64,000 bases of DNA from Neoscytalidium dimidiatum (GCA_037367355.1 CM074698.1:3844001-3908000); one strand, 5' to 3'; positions 34,782-47,632 are shown, counted from the first letter of the stretch. The notes: a model not told the origin generated them from the sequence alone. Translations and numbers: made by a program.

Positions 34782-35822
34782 TCACCACCTCCTCCCCTCC
34801 CTCCCCGTCACAAACAGCACCATATGCACCGGCGGCCAGCTGCAGCAAAACCGGCTCCTCTCCGGCTTGCACCGCCCGCACGCCGCGCACTGAATCCGAT
34901 ACCCCCTCGCAACGGCATTGCTCTCGCTGCTCCTCCGCTCCAACGCCCTCATCACCATGGCCGCCGCGCCCGGCGGCGCCGGCGGCGGCGACGGCGACGG
35001 CGACGGCGACGACCGCATCGCGCGCTCGTCGCCCCGCGCCGCCTTGCGCACCTCCCTGAAGCCGCGCGCGCCCTCGATGCCGGGAGGAAGAGGGGGATGA
35101 GCAGGAGGAGAAGAAGGAGGAGGAGGATGCGCCCTCGAGGGCGACGCGACCGCCGGCACGGGCGCCGGGCTGCTGCCGCTGCTGCCGCCGGAGTCGCTCG
35201 CGCTGCGCCAGCTGGCGGTCGAGGATGCCAGGTCCGAGCTGCAGCTGGACAGCCGCCGCAGGGCTGCCGTGCCGCTGCCGCCGCCGCCGCCGCCGCCGTC
35301 GTCACTGGAGGAACAGGCAAGTCCAGAGGACAGCAGGAGCGGTTGGGGCCGCAGTGGCGGGCGGGAGAAGGGGCCGTCGCACTGCCTCTCCATGGCGGTT
35401 TGGCAGGGGATGGTCGAGGGCGGTGGTGAGGTTGGGGACATCGGGACTGGCCGCGTTGCTCGCGGAGACAACGACGATGGCGGTGGGAAGGGGAAGAAGG
35501 AGGGAGAGGTGAAGTCATGGATGGCCATTGGCTTCTTCTCTCTGCGTGGGGTTCTCGGGGAGTAGGAGGAGCCTGTAGGTGGAGGAGACCGTGGTGGCGG
35601 TGTGGGAGACGTTCTGGTTTGCAAGGGCGGAGGAGGAAGAGGAGGCGGAGGAGGAAGCTCGTGTTTGGTCGGGGAGACGGATGCCGAAAGGATTGCCTCC
35701 TCGAGGGAGGTGACGAGAGGTGATAGCTTCAAGATTGGAGATGATTTGCCGTGTCGGTGATGGTAAGAGCTGTCGCTTGAAAGTGATGTTATCGTACGAG
35801 TCGTTGTCTGTGTGGTGGGCAT
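34782..35822 (-). CDS. Proline/serine-rich hypothetical protein
   Basis: This is a single open frame of 346 codons beginning ATGCCCACCACACAGACAAC. The product is low-complexity, with poly-Pro runs (ELPPPPPLPPPP near residue 55), Ser-rich stretches and poly-Gly (SSDDGGGGGGGSG). A more ordinary N-terminal segment, LSPLVTSLEEAILSASVSPT, and a C-terminal Cys-rich patch, CAACGRCKPERSRFCC, might bind a metal. I recognise no domain. The opposite strand is also open over much of this GC-rich region, so part of the frame length may be composition. The gene could also splice near its 3' end to the candidate exon at 34382-34498, but no in-phase donor is visible. It is treated as hypothetical. Confidence 0.4.
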   Translation of the reverse strand: MPTTQTTTRTITSLSSDSSYHHRHGKSSPILKLSPLVTSLEEAILSASVSPTKHELPPPPPLPPPPLQTRTSPTPPPRSPPPTGSSYSPRTPRREKKPMAIHDFTSPSFFPFPPPSSLSPRATRPVPMSPTSPPPSTIPCQTAMERQCDGPFSRPPLRPQPLLLSSGLACSSSDDGGGGGGGSGTAALRRLSSCSSDLASSTASWRSASDSGGSSGSSPAPVPAVASPSRAHPPPPSSPPAHPPLPPGIEGARGFREVRKAARGDERAMRSSPSPSPSPPPAPPGAAAMVMRALERRSSESNAVARGYRIQCAACGRCKPERSRFCCSWPPVHMVLFVTGREGRRW

Positions 35823-36786
35823 AGTTCTGTCATTGGCGTGGAAGATGACTGGGTATAATCAACCACAACGGTGGGACGATATTTGGGGATCCCGGGAGAG
35901 AGGAAGAGGTTCCAATGCCCCAAACTCTCGCGACATATATTAGTAGCCAACCAGATCGTCGATCCAACGGGACTTCTGGGTGCCATATTTGCCTTTGTTC
36001 TTGTCGCAGATCAGCAGATCACGAGGTGCAGAATGATGCGAAAGTGTTGAAAAGTCTAAGATCGATTTCCTATTCCCGCCAACGGGCGTTCAACTACTGT
36101 CTTTGATGCCCCATATCAATCTTCACTAACCCATCCCGAACGCTTAGTTAAGGCCGGAATCAATGAAACAAGACGAGCTACATGCTGGGTGCTGCTACCA
36201 TATGAGTGGTGGGGGTATCGAGTGTAAGTGCTGATGATGACGACGATGATGATGGTGGACTGCGCCGGGAATCCGAGAACGAGAAAAACCGAACAAAAGG
36301 GAGAGGAAAGCCAAACCTCAGATCCCACCGTGCCTGTCCAATGGTGGGAGAGCAGGTAAAGCAACACCCAAAAATACAACTCCGAAACCCAGAAACGCCA
36401 ATGTCGTGAGATGCTGCGTGTCGTGACCCAGATGTGTGAACGTGGGGATTGCTCCGGCTTCCCATCAATTCGTGATGGAGCCATGATCTGTAGAACCGAA
36501 AGTAACGCCAATTCCCACCGGATGCTGCCCATGTGACCAAGAGGACCAATCTGGGAGACCACGATGCAAGATGTGTATGAGACGAAATGGTGAGGAGATG
36601 ACAACAAAAGAGACGGAACGACGAAACAGTCGTGCGCTAATGAGAAGTGAAGCCGACAAGGCTGAGGATCACGAAGCGGACCCGGCTCCGCGAGGTAAGA
36701 TGAAGCGATGAGGCTGAATGACCAGGTGTTTCACATGATCATCGATCCGCCCGCGAATCGACGCAAGCATCAAACACTGCGTGCCT
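35823..36786. other. Intergenic between proline-rich ORF and SWIRM gene
   Basis: This interval of just under 1 kb has only short overlapping frames. The right end should be the 3' untranslated region of the SWIRM gene. No repeat or RNA gene is seen. Confidence 0.5.
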
Positions 36787-37944
36787 CTAGTTCTCCCAGT
36801 CATTAAAGTTCTGGACGTACTGCTGGAAGTAAGCAGGCTTGAACCAGCCAATCTTCTCGTAAGCAGCCCAAAGCTTGCTGGCCTTGTTGACGTCGATCTT
36901 GCAGGCCTGCTGAGCCTTGGTCTTGTTGAAGTCTTCACCCCTAATGAGCGCTCTGACACGAGCCTGGAAGATGCGTCGCTTGTTGTATAGGTAGGTTGCG
37001 CACGTGAGTCGGAGCGTAGAAGCGACATTAAGCTCTGAGGGGTGGAGTTCACCCCGGTCCGGATCGGCGGATAGATCAAGGGGCTGACCCTTCCACTCTG
37101 CTTTCAAAGCTTTTCTGCCATCTTCGGGAAGCGTCTCCAGGGGTGGCGCATAGTTCGGAATCTTGTGGAAGTCGACGTCATCTCGCGACGCCGGGACCCT
37201 GGGAGCCTTCGGGGTCGGTGGCTTTGCGTCAAATGACTCGAGCAGCGCGGCCTTGGGGGTGCGCTTCGTAACCCGAGGTGCGCGAGGCAGTCTGGGGGCG
37301 GCAGGCTTGGTCTTGCGCACGCCGGCGGGAGCGGGGGCCAGCGTCCGCAATGGGGTGCGCTGGGTCGACTTCTTGGGCCCGTACATGCTCCATGTCGCGC
37401 GCTCGTTGCGCATGTACTCCTTGGGGTTCTTTTGCCACTGGCTGAAGGCAATTGACTTGCATGCGATGGCCAATTGGTACTCCTCGCGGGTCGGTCGGTC
37501 GAAGGCGCTGGAGAGCCTGTTCCTGGCGATGTGCTGTGAGATGAGAGCATCGTGCTCAGGAGTGGTTCCAGTGCTGGGGAACAGGGGCGTGTTTGTTGCG
37601 CCGATCTTGTCACCGCTCCACGCTGGGAACAGAGGCGGGTCCCTGCTCGTATCCTCCTCCACCGAGCACTGCGAGTCCTCCTTGTGGAGATTGTCGAAGG
37701 GCGAAACAGGCGGGGAGGGAGGCAGCCCCTTTGCGGAACTCCGGATGTTGCTGCCTAGAGAGTTGACGGTAAGGCGGTTGACGGTGCAGTCGAGCGCCGC
37801 GGCGGGCGTCGCATCCAATGCGCAGTCGGCGGGCGACTTGGAAAAGCTCTCGGAACGCTTCATCTCGGGCGGCGAGAGCAGTGAAGAGACAGAGAAGCGT
37901 GAGTCGGGTTTGGAGGGTGTCGTGGTCGTGTGTTGCGCAGCCAT
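36787..37944 (-). CDS. SWIRM-domain protein (FUN19/Laf-like)
   Basis: This is an intron-less gene of 385 residues starting MAAQHTTTTPSKPDS, the only ATG in frame upstream of the conserved part. The C-terminal 110 residues form a SWIRM domain: DFHKIPNYAPPLETLP, then ELHPSELNVASTLRLTCATY, YLYNKRRIFQARVRAL, FNKTKAQQACKIDVNKASKL and WAAYEKIGWF. SWIRM is a small helical domain of chromatin complexes that helps bind DNA or histones. The long N-terminal half is disordered, Ser/Pro-rich and basic, with PPSPPVSPF (possible CDK/MAPK sites) and the block AIACKSIAFSQWQKNPKEYM. This fits the stand-alone fungal SWIRM proteins related to budding-yeast Fun19 and fission-yeast Laf1/Laf2, which associate with an Rpd3L-type deacetylase complex. 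That functional link is by family analogy only. Confidence 0.88.
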   Translation of the reverse strand: MAAQHTTTTPSKPDSRFSVSSLLSPPEMKRSESFSKSPADCALDATPAAALDCTVNRLTVNSLGSNIRSSAKGLPPSPPVSPFDNLHKEDSQCSVEEDTSRDPPLFPAWSGDKIGATNTPLFPSTGTTPEHDALISQHIARNRLSSAFDRPTREEYQLAIACKSIAFSQWQKNPKEYMRNERATWSMYGPKKSTQRTPLRTLAPAPAGVRKTKPAAPRLPRAPRVTKRTPKAALLESFDAKPPTPKAPRVPASRDDVDFHKIPNYAPPLETLPEDGRKALKAEWKGQPLDLSADPDRGELHPSELNVASTLRLTCATYLYNKRRIFQARVRALIRGEDFNKTKAQQACKIDVNKASKLWAAYEKIGWFKPAYFQQYVQNFNDWEN

Positions 37945-40900
37945 TGTCGCGGCTGGAAGTGGGATTGGGAGACGGGGCGAAAAGGTGGCTTTGTCGCCGA
38001 TTTTACGAGCAGCCTGGGCTGCAGGGGAATGTGCTGGAAGGGTTGCGCTGGAGTGTCGAGAGTGTTGCGTTGTCTGCTGCGGTCGGGCTGAAGTGGCGAG
38101 GCGGACAATAGGCTGCTTTATGAATAGATGCGAGTCTGAGCGTAAGACGTGACAAGCGCGGAGCAGCCAATGGCAGTGCACCGGGGGGCGCGCAGGGCCG
38201 GTCAGATTGGCAAGCAGGCAGAAGTGGGAATTTATTGCCTTGGGGGCAATGGGCGCGCAGTGGGAAGCAGGTGGGCTGAACTGCGATACGGACAGCGGGC
38301 GGGAACCGTGGTTCGGGGGGGGGATGGGGGCCTTTGAGAGCGCCGTGGGGCGCGGACAAAGGCGTGCTTTATGAACCAGGACTAAAGAGGGCTGCGGGAG
38401 TCTGGGAGTCTGGGAGCAGGGTGAGTGACTGGAGGAGGGCAGATGACTGGTTTCTAATCAGGCGGAGGGCGGGCACGACGGGCTCGCACAATGGGACAAA
38501 GAGCAGCGCGGGCGGGCGCCGCAAGGGCGGGATGCGACAAGGCGGCAGATCGCAGGTGTCAGTTGCTGGCAGGGCTGGTTAGCTCCGAGTATCATCAGGC
38601 ACACTCGCGCGCTTCTCAGCGGCCTGAGGTGAGCGAGAGTGCCATTCGTCAGCATGGAACAGGAAGGCGAGCGAACGGGACAGAAGGGCCGGAGGTGTGG
38701 CAGTGCGGCGGGCGCTGGGCGGGCGCTGATAGGACAGGTGGAGGGTGGGCGCGCTGGGACATGCTGCTGGCGGCTTCTGCGCCGCGCAGGTCGCAGCAGG
38801 GCTGGTCTGGCAGTCTGGATACCTGGCGTGCTCTTGCGGGCGGCGTTTGGAGCAGGATCCGGTGATGGGAGGTTCGCGGATGAGTCAAGCCCAGGGTTCG
38901 GCGCTACGCCCGTCGGGGCCTAGGCGCTGCCCGCCGTCGGGAAATGCTACGCATATCGCGCCTCCACCAGCCGGGCCCAACACGCTGCTGGCGACTGGAT
39001 GCCCGCCATGCCCGCCGCGCGGTGGGGGCCCAGCAGCGGCCAGCAGCCCAGCAGCAGTGCGCCGTCTTTGCTGGCCTGGGTGGCGCCGCTATTCTCGACG
39101 AGACGCCCATTGTTAGGCTGGGGCATTGCGCTCCCGTACACGTGTCGCAGGACAAAGCAAGCACAGCAAGCATGCCGCCCGCAGCCCACGGCGCCGTCCG
39201 CAGTCCATGCCTGCCAGAGCCCGCGCCAGAGCCAGTGTCAGCGCCGGTGCCTAGCGCAGCGCGCCGCCGCCGCCGCCGCCGGCGCTGCTGCCGGACAGCA
39301 GCTCTCTGTACTCGACGTGTACGAGAGAGAGAGCCTGCCAGCTGCCAGCTGCCAGCTGCCCGCTGCAGCCCAGCACAGCGCCTGGCCGCGGCAGCGCTTT
39401 GCGTCGGATATCGTGCCGCAGGGCAGCCATTGACGAGCCCACACCGCGCAATGCTGTCCTGCTCTCCTGAAGCGCGCGCCCAACGACCGACGAGCGCCCG
39501 GCGGTGGCCTCATAACCCCGTCGCCTCCGCCTGCTCGTCCGTCGCCGGCGCCGCTATCTCCAGCGGCCCCCCAATCGCCTCCAATCCCCTCCAATCTCCA
39601 GCAATGGCTCCAATGGCTGATCTGGTGACACCTCGCGCTGCTGCCATCCCCGCCGCTGCCCGCCACCAGCCACGCGGCGGGCGCGTCCCTGGCCGACGCC
39701 TGCGCGCGAGGCTGCTTGGTCAATTGCATCATAGGCCGCGCGAAGGCTGCCATCTGACGGCCGCTAGCCAGACCGCTCCGTATCTGGGGCTCCGGGGGGT
39801 GCTCCTCGTGGACACTCGCGGCGCGGCATGTGAAAGCGTCTGAGACAAGAGCCCGCACCTGACAGCCTCAACACACCCTCGCGGGCGGGGTCTTCGGCGG
39901 TGGTGGTGGTCGACAATGCCATCCTTATCGCCGTATCGCCCAATGTTCTATCGATAATGCGATACGCGCGCGCCGCCGAAAGCGGGCTGGCGCGAGGGCG
40001 TGTGGAGAGCTGCGCAGGGTGAGGGGCGACAGGGGGCATGGCCCCTCCCGTCCTCATCGCTCCATCCCTCCATCAGCCTGAGGTGAGCACCAGCACCAAC
40101 TCGAGCGAGCCCCCTCCTCCCAGCTCCTTCCCCATTTCAGCCTGCTCGCGGCCTGCCATCGTCGCAGCCGCGCCCGGGCAGCTCCGGGCAGCAGTGGCAG
40201 CCGCCCGGGCACTCGTCGCTCCAGCCCAGACCGCCCCGGCGCGCATGATCCACGGCCATCAGCGCTACCTTACGCTACGCTGCGACTGCTGCTGCTACTA
40301 CTGCCTACTTATCGCTCGCGCGCGCACGCAGCAGGTCATCTCCCCGCCGTCCCCCACACCGCTCATCAGGCCGCAACCCCCTGGTCGTCGCCGGCCTCCT
40401 CCACACTATCGCACCCGCTAGAGGGCTGTCACGCTGCACCGCTGCCCTGCCTTCTGCGTGCGCGACGGGCGGCTTGGGCGGCCGCCATGCACGCCATCGA
40501 TCGACGTGCCCCGGCCCGTCCTCACATCCCTTGGGAGCGCACCATGTAGGGGTGATAGGCGCCGCCCGCCAACTCCGGCAGTCGCGCTACCCTTTATCTG
40601 TGCCCAGGCCCTGCAGTGCCGACGATCCATGGGACCCTGCATTTCATTTCTGCGCGTGCTGCGGCTTTTGCAGTGCGGTACGCGGGGTCCTGAGCGCCTG
40701 CTCTATCAGATGCGCCAATTCGCAATCCGCCGCCCCTGTGCAGATGATCAGGCCTGTCCGCCAGGACGACGTCGTCGTTGTCGTAGCCGTCGTCGTCGCC
40801 GTCTCCGTCGCCGTCGCGCGCCGGCGGCTGCGTCGGCTTCGGCGCCGCTCTCCCCTTGCTGCCCGTCTCTATTCACGCGGGCTGGTCGTGTCTCAACACC

Positions 40901-43289
40901 CCCGCCCGCTCGCCCTCTTGTTTCCGTCCATTTCTCGTGGAAGAGCCGGTTTCAGGTGGCGTTCGTGCGCCGACCGAGGGCGAGGTGGGGAGTGCGGCGC
41001 GCGCAGCCGTTCGGCGCCGTCTGGCGTGGGGAACACACAGCGCGGCTCGTGATATCTGCAGCCACATCGTGCGTCGACGCGTCTTCCCGCAGCAATCTGC
41101 AGATTCTTGTGTGCAGCACCACCGAACCCAACGCGCCGGCTGTCGCTGCGGCCTTGGCCGGGGGTTCTGGCTCGCTCGATGCGGTGCAATTGGAGCAGAA
41201 ACTGTGTCCTCAAGACATTCTGTTTCAGCACTTTTCGTACCGCCTCTCCGGTGAGGCGACGGCGCGATTGGCAGCCCATCTGCTGCGAGATCTGCCTGCA
41301 GGTAGGCCACTTCTCTTCCAGATGACCGTCTCGTGCAGCATTGGCCGGCTGGTGTTGGCCGATGGTCGAACGCGCAGCTCCTCAGTCCCGGGGAAACGAG
41401 ACTGCTGCGGTCTCAACGCAACTACTCCATGCACGTTGTATTAAGATTCGCAGCGGGCGCGAAGAGGCTTAAGCGACAGGAGGCCTGAGTTTGGTGCCTT
41501 GTGGGGCCGCCGGCGCGGTGCTGCCGCTATCGATGCGCTCCCGCTGCTCTCCCGCTGCTCTCCCGCTGCAGCCTCACAGGGAACAGGCTCTAGGCTCCAG
41601 TCCCCAGGCCACTCCGCCAGCCGAGCTCTGACTGGAACATTCTCTCTTCCCTGTTTATCATCTCGACGACCTCGAAAGCTCTGAGAACCCTTCTTTCCTC
41701 ACTACTCTGTTGCCTGTCTGGAGTCTTGGTCTCGTGTTGGCTTTTGATGAGTCCTTGAAAAAATTTTCACGTTGAGTAATCCCTTCTTCCATCATCTACC
41801 ATCCTCTTCCCACGGCCCTCACGGACTTAACAAGCCACACGGAGATGTTCTTCTCACTCTCGCACAACTCCGGCGCGGCAGCAGCTTAGTGAGCGCACAT
41901 CAGCAAGCCGTCGACGAGAGCCCCTTCCCTACCCACACCATGCTTACCTCTCATCTCACCATTAGTTCGTGTTGCACGGCATGGCCATCCCCAACGGCAC
42001 CTGCATTAGGAAGCGGGCCGCCCGCAAACTCTATCTGCTTCCATCGGTCATCTGCGCACTTTCGCCTCCAGGCCAACGTAATCCCCCACAGCCTCCTGCA
42101 GCGGCAAAAGCCTTTTGCAGTCATCCCTTCCCGCTGACCCGGTCTCCGGGATCTGTACGTCCTGTACCGTCGCCTAACGCGAGGCAGTGCAGCAACACGC
42201 TTTCATTGATGGTGGGAGACAATGGTTGTTAGATGGTCAGGTCCATTGGATGTTGGACAGCTCTCCAACTGGAGAGCTTCCAGGCGTCTCGATGTGCATA
42301 CATGTCTCTCGGACGTTAAACCCGCATCCACGCGCATGTTCCCTGCACACCTGCATACAATCGACTGCAGAGGCGAGGTTCAAACGCCCAGTGCTCGCCG
42401 GCTGAGAAAGAGAGCTAGAAGCTTGCTGCCTGTCTTAGACAATAGTCTTCTACTCCTGCTCTCCGCCTCGCAAAAGCAATCTGGGGCAGCCTGTGTGTTC
42501 ATCTACACCCTGGACCGTGACTGCATACCTCATCTACATTTCATCGCCATCTCCATGAAATCCTGGATTTCACCGCTGATCCCGCGGATATCTGCATACA
42601 ATGCGCAGATGACCTGCTGCACTTTTGACGGGGGGATATTGCATATCAAGAGATCGAGATGGAGGCGATATAGACGCGCTACGTATGCACTCGATAGGTC
42701 ACAGTATTCAGGGCGACATCTAGCCCTTCTCGACACCCATGGAGCTCTCAAAAAGTTATCTTCCATCAGACCACCGGTCCGGATGGCAGCTTCACGCGGC
42801 CGCCCTGGTCGTCTGTAGCACCTCAAGTGTGGCCGAGATGTTTGCTGCATACATTTCTCTTCCCACATGCGGAAATCCATACCTGGTAAGTACACATTGT
42901 AAGTGTTCATATCTAAACTTAAATATATTCGAAACGCTATAGCACATCCTCTGGACGACTACCTTGAACTGCCTCAGTTGCTAACAATATTATCTGGCTC
43001 GTTCACGTCAAATAGCAGGATCTAGCCTGATTATTTGCTACCCATTAGCCAGAAGGGGGATCATCATCCTCGGTCATTGGTACTAGGAATTAAGTAAGCC
43101 TTTGCGAGTGTGTAGACGCACGGCTCGGGCTTTAAACGAGAGTAGTTACACCACAGATGCTCGGCGTAGCACACCCACACCATCTCTGATCTCAAGCGCA
43201 GACGCACGATGCGGAGCCAAATGCAGGTTCTAGCCTGGGCGAGACATGAAATCTAGATGCAGGTCAAGGAGCGGAGGGTGTGCAACTGC

Positions 43290-43336
<47 letters not shown>

Positions 43337-45760
43337 GCCCCTGTCTCACATTGGGATCTTCTCGTGCCTAATTGCGTGCGTATGCATGCATGTATGTACG
43401 CGTGCTCCTTCGACGTTGGGGGCGAAATGTCCGGTGAGTTTCCTGGTGGGAGAATAATGGTAGTTGGTGAGTAGTGAGGTTGTGTGGAGGCGGAGTAGAG
43501 GAGGCTTCGATCTGCCTTGGTTGAGTTCATTTTTCCTTGATTCTCGAAGAGACATTGATTACAAGGCATGAAGATACGCAATTCTGCCTATCCTTGCAAT
43601 GTACTGGCTATTACCTACGAAGCCTAGCAGGCGCCAACCAAGGCTGTTAATCTGCCTAGTTCTCTACTCCCAAGTGAGACAATCGTTCACCTTTGCCTAT
43701 TATCTCTGCCTAGAACCACCAAAATTTCCAACTCGTGACTTTCAGTCACCACCCTTCAAACGAAGTTGTCGTGGCAGTGCAAGTAAAAATAGGCTCACGA
43801 GGCAGACCCAGGCCCCAACGCGCCTTCAATCCTTCATACAATGAATACCGCACAATTGCTCATTTGCCTTCCCCGGAAATTGCGCGATCCGGGAACCTTG
43901 AAACGAACCTGGAGCAACAAGGGGTAGAAAGGGTACGTGTTCCGGGGGGCAAACTCTCATCGCCCCCCAACGGGTAACGGGAAGATCCTACACACCCAGT
44001 ACCAGGGCGCGTTCAACACGTGCGCCTATACCCGTTGCCCGTTCCCGTTGCCGTCCCAAGATCCGCTTCTTCTGCTCCGCGTTCTGTTTCATCTGATCTG
44101 CGCCGACGGGGCCGAGAGACAGTGAGAGACGGACGCGTACATCCGTATCTAGTCCGATACAACTCATTTCGAGCGTCGAACCCGAACGCGAAAGCATATG
44201 TCTATTTCCGGGATCTTGTTATTTGCCCGCCAACTCCGCGTGACGGAAGGAGGGGTGGCAGTGGGTAGCCATCCGTTGTGGCTCTGCGGTGGCGTTCGGC
44301 ATCCAACCAACAGGGAACCAACGACAGCAACATCCTCCCTAACGAGATGGAATCCGCTCAATAATCAAGGCCTCGAATGCGCCGTTCAGGCTTTTTGCTT
44401 ACGGCGACAAGGATGTCGCGTGCTTGCTTGCTTTCCACTGTCCAGTTCAGCTCGTTTACCCCCTCCTTCCGCAACACCCAATCGCAACTGCACAGGGCAT
44501 CGCAAGGGCAAAGTACCCAATCAAGAACATGCCTGACGGCATAGCAAATGAAAGGGTCGACAGCGCTCACTCGTTGCGGCCAGGTATCCAGAACGGAGCC
44601 CGTCCAATCCGAACGAGCGCGAGCAAGCAGGGGACACCCGTCATCCCCATGCATGCTTACCGGTACAGTGACGATGGGCGAAGACCACGTCATAGGCAAA
44701 ACTCAATTTCCCTCCTCGATAGTCTTTCTGCCTCTGTATACCCAATACTTCGCCTGAATCGGAATCGATCAAAGAAGGGGGAAGGGGAAAAAAAATCCAA
44801 CTGTGTGAACCGATCGGTCTAGACTCGTCCGAAAGAATACATCCAATGCCCGATTCCATGTACGCATGAATGCGTACCTCTACCATAAAACCCAACAGAA
44901 AACAAGACTGTGAGAGCTCAATTGCACTCTTCAAGCACCATGACGCATTCGATAAAGCAATTCCGCATGAGAAGCGAGTCAAACAACGGCGTCGAACCGA
45001 AAAGCCTCTCGGGACGCCCCTTCGGCCTGCACATGCAACCGACGCCTGCGTGACGCTTCTTTTGCTTTTCCATCGCCTCGTGGCTCGCTCGCAGGCCCCG
45101 GGAGCCGGGTGGAAAAAGCAAAACAAACCCAGAAGCAGCCCCATAGGAAGGGCTAAAAGAAACAGGGTAGGCATGTACGTACGCCACCTCCGCTCGTACA
45201 TGAATTGCCGAAAGTGCGTGCAGGCCAGATAAAAAGCAAAAGCCCAGTCACCAAAAGAAGAAACGAAAAGAGGCGCTTTCGTCCAATTTCTCCCATTTCG
45301 GTGCACACGCCCTAGTCGAAGAGGGTATCGGATCCTTCATCAATCTAAGCCCTATTCTCGTCCCCCTCCGTAATGCAGCCCTCCCAGAAACTCTGATATA
45401 TTACACGCATACCCGTTGAAAAGCCATGCTTTTTTCGTTTTTCTTTTCTCCTGACCCATGAAGATGATGCCTTCCCATATGCATGACGGGATGGATGGCG
45501 AACGACGACGATGAGGCGTTCAATAGAGAGATAAGAAAGGAAAAGGATGAAAGGAAGCCCCAATGCATCAACCGGACCGACTAGATTGCACATCCCCAAA
45601 CAGCCTTGTCTCTGAGCCCTGCGAAAAGGAATGCAGCACTTCCCTATCATCGTCAGAAGTATTCCCGTCCTTGTACAGGCCATCCCAGCCACAGCGCCTT
45701 ACGTTCTCCAGCCCAGGAACCATGACGTAACCCTCTTATCACTTCGACTCCGCTGCACTT
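37945..45760. other. 7.8 kb gene-poor stretch
   Basis: Between the SWIRM gene start and the IWS1 stop I can support no gene. From 38 to 41.5 kb the DNA is GC-rich, with frames open on both strands (up to 329 codons at 40458-41444) but no domain. It contains CAG/CTG-like and GCC-rich patches near 39260-39370 and 40770-40830. From 41.5 to 45.7 kb composition is more balanced and frames are shorter. The first part should include the SWIRM promoter. Confidence 0.45.
43292..43332. repeat. (GT)20 dinucleotide microsatellite
   Basis: There are about twenty uninterrupted TG/GT units in non-coding sequence. Confidence 0.96.
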
Positions 45761-47281
45761 TCAACCACGTTTGCCACCCGCACGCCCCAGCTTGAGGCGG
45801 CGTGCGGCCTCGCTTTGGCCGACGTGCCTGACCGGCGCCGCATTGGCGACCACCGTGCTCTTCGGCGCGACCGTATAGGTGCGCAGCTGGCCCTCCTGGC
45901 GAGCGCGGTTCATAAAGCTTGGAGGTGCGAGGGCCTTGGCGCGGCGCTCGGCGGCAGCTTGCTGTGAAGCGGCGGCCTTGGAGGCGGTGCGGTCGGGGAG
46001 ACGGCTGTAAGAAATGAACATCAGTTTCCTGCTCTGGAAGGAAAGAATGAAAGGGAGGTTGAGAGGAGGATGGTTCGTACAGAGGATCGTAGTTGGCCTC
46101 GACGACTTCCTTCTTGCGGTAGTCGTCGGTGCGCTTGAGGATGGGGCGCGTCCACTCTCCGATCAGCTTCTCGGCTTGTCTCTTTATGGAGGCTTCGGCC
46201 CTGTTGGTCTTGGTGTAGAAGTTGATGACCTTGCCGATGCCGCTAGCGACGAGCGAATCCTTTGTGATGGGAAGCTTGGCCAGGATGCCGAAGAGCTCGC
46301 GCTGGATGTTGTATGCGGGCATGCTTCCATCGTTGAGTGGCTCGAGGAAGAAGCGCACGGCTTGTAGGAGGTTGATATCCGGATCGACGAGGTTGTTCTG
46401 GAGGTTGTTGCGGTTGAGCAGGGCGACGACTTCGGGCAGCAGCTTAAGCTTGTGGATGGCGGGTTCTCCACGCTCACGGCCTTCATTGTCAGCCTGAGCG
46501 GCCTCCGTCATGCGGCGGCGCATATCCTCAATCTCTGCGTCGGCTTGAGCTTCAAGGTCCTATCATCGGCATCAGTCTTCCTCAGTCCTGAACTAGAAAT
46601 CCCACAGCAACTCACAATGCCCTGCTGCTTGCGCGACTTCTTCCTGCCGCCCTTCAACGCCTCGTCCATCTTCGCATCCAGCGCCCTCCTACGCCTCTCG
46701 TTCGGATCCAAGTTCTCCCAATCCTCCTCCAATGGCTCCGCCCTCTTCGTCGACCTCCTCGACCGCCTCTCACCGCTCGCCGCACCAGCACCCTCCTCCG
46801 CACCGCTCACCCCGTCATCATCCCCCCTCCTCTTCCTGCTCTTCTTCGGCCTATCGCGCCTGCCTTCCCTCTTCTTCCTCTTGCTCCCCTCGCCATCCCC
46901 ATCCGCGCGCTTGCGCTTATGCACACCGATCAAGCCCACGTTGCTCTCATCCACCGCGATCGCCGGCCTATCCTCAATGGCAATGGCATTCGGATCGAAG
47001 TCCTCGAACTGCGCCTCGTCGACGTCCGACAACACGGACTCGTTGTCGTCATCGTCGTCGTCGGCGCCGCCCAGGCCCGCGCCTTTATCCTCATCCTCGG
47101 CGTCACCCGTGCCCTGGCCGGCCTCGGTCAGCTCCATGTCGACGGTCGGCGCCGCCGTCGACGGGTTCGGCGTCGCGTTCTCCTCGTCCACGTCCGGCCG
47201 CACCGGCTCGCCCGGGTCGTTGCCCGCTTCGGGCAGCGTGCTGGGGTCGGGCGGTGAGTTCGTGATCTCCGGGTCCTCCAT
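45761..47281 (-). CDS. IWS1: Transcription elongation factor IWS1/SPN1
   Basis: The model is complement(join(45761..46004,46081..46559,46616..47281)), 462 residues, with introns of 76 and 56 bp. IWS1 (Spn1) travels with RNA polymerase II and Spt6 and acts in elongation, histone handling and mRNA export. The first 200 residues are acidic then basic and disordered (LGGADDDDDDNESVLSDVDE, RKKREGRRDRPKKSRKRR). The folded core, a TFIIS N-terminal-like helical bundle, runs from about 225 to 385: PAIHKLKLLPEVVALLNR, NNLVDPDINLLQAVRFFLEP, MPAYNIQRELFGILAKLPI, KVINFYTKTN, EKLIGEWTRPILKR. The C-terminus is basic with RPS-like segments (ALAPPSFMNRARQEGQLRTY). The start ATG at 47281 lies 351 bp from the divergent TOM5 start. 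Confidence 0.95.
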
Positions 47282-47632
47282 CGCTGTTGGGGGGAGGAAG
47301 GCGTGTGGTTCGTTTCGTTTGGCGCGCGTGTCCGTTGCAGCGAGGATGGTCGGGGGGAAACCGTCGTTCTTCGTGGCGATCGCGGATGCGAGTCCCGGAG
47401 GCGCGGATGTGAAGAGGAAGGAAGATTGGTCGTGGGGTGGTTGAGGTTTTTATGCGAAATTGGGGGGATTTTGGGGTGAAGCTGTGGTGAAGTCGAGATG
47501 AAGGGCGCGCAGCGCGTGCCGCCGCGCCAAGCCCGCCGCTTTGAGATTTCACCTCCAGCTTTCGCCGCAGCTCCGACTACCCTTCACCATCAACCTGCCC
47601 GACCGTTTGCATCGCTGCCTAATTTTTTCAAC
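47282..47632. promoter_or_regulatory. Bidirectional promoter interval IWS1 / TOM5
   Basis: These 351 bases separate the start codons of two divergent housekeeping genes and must drive both. No TATA box is obvious, and short C/T-rich runs are present. The call rests on gene arrangement, not on a recognised motif. Confidence 0.6.

Noticed and set aside
40458..41444. 328-codon frame in the GC-rich desert
   Set aside because: It is rich in Arg, Ala, Pro and Cys, typical of translated GC-rich non-coding DNA. Competing frames of similar length overlap it.
44641..45306. 221-codon minus-strand frame with hydrophobic segment
   Set aside because: It opens with a non-ATG codon, shows no domain, and the hydrophobic part lies inside otherwise irregular composition. 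It is probably chance.
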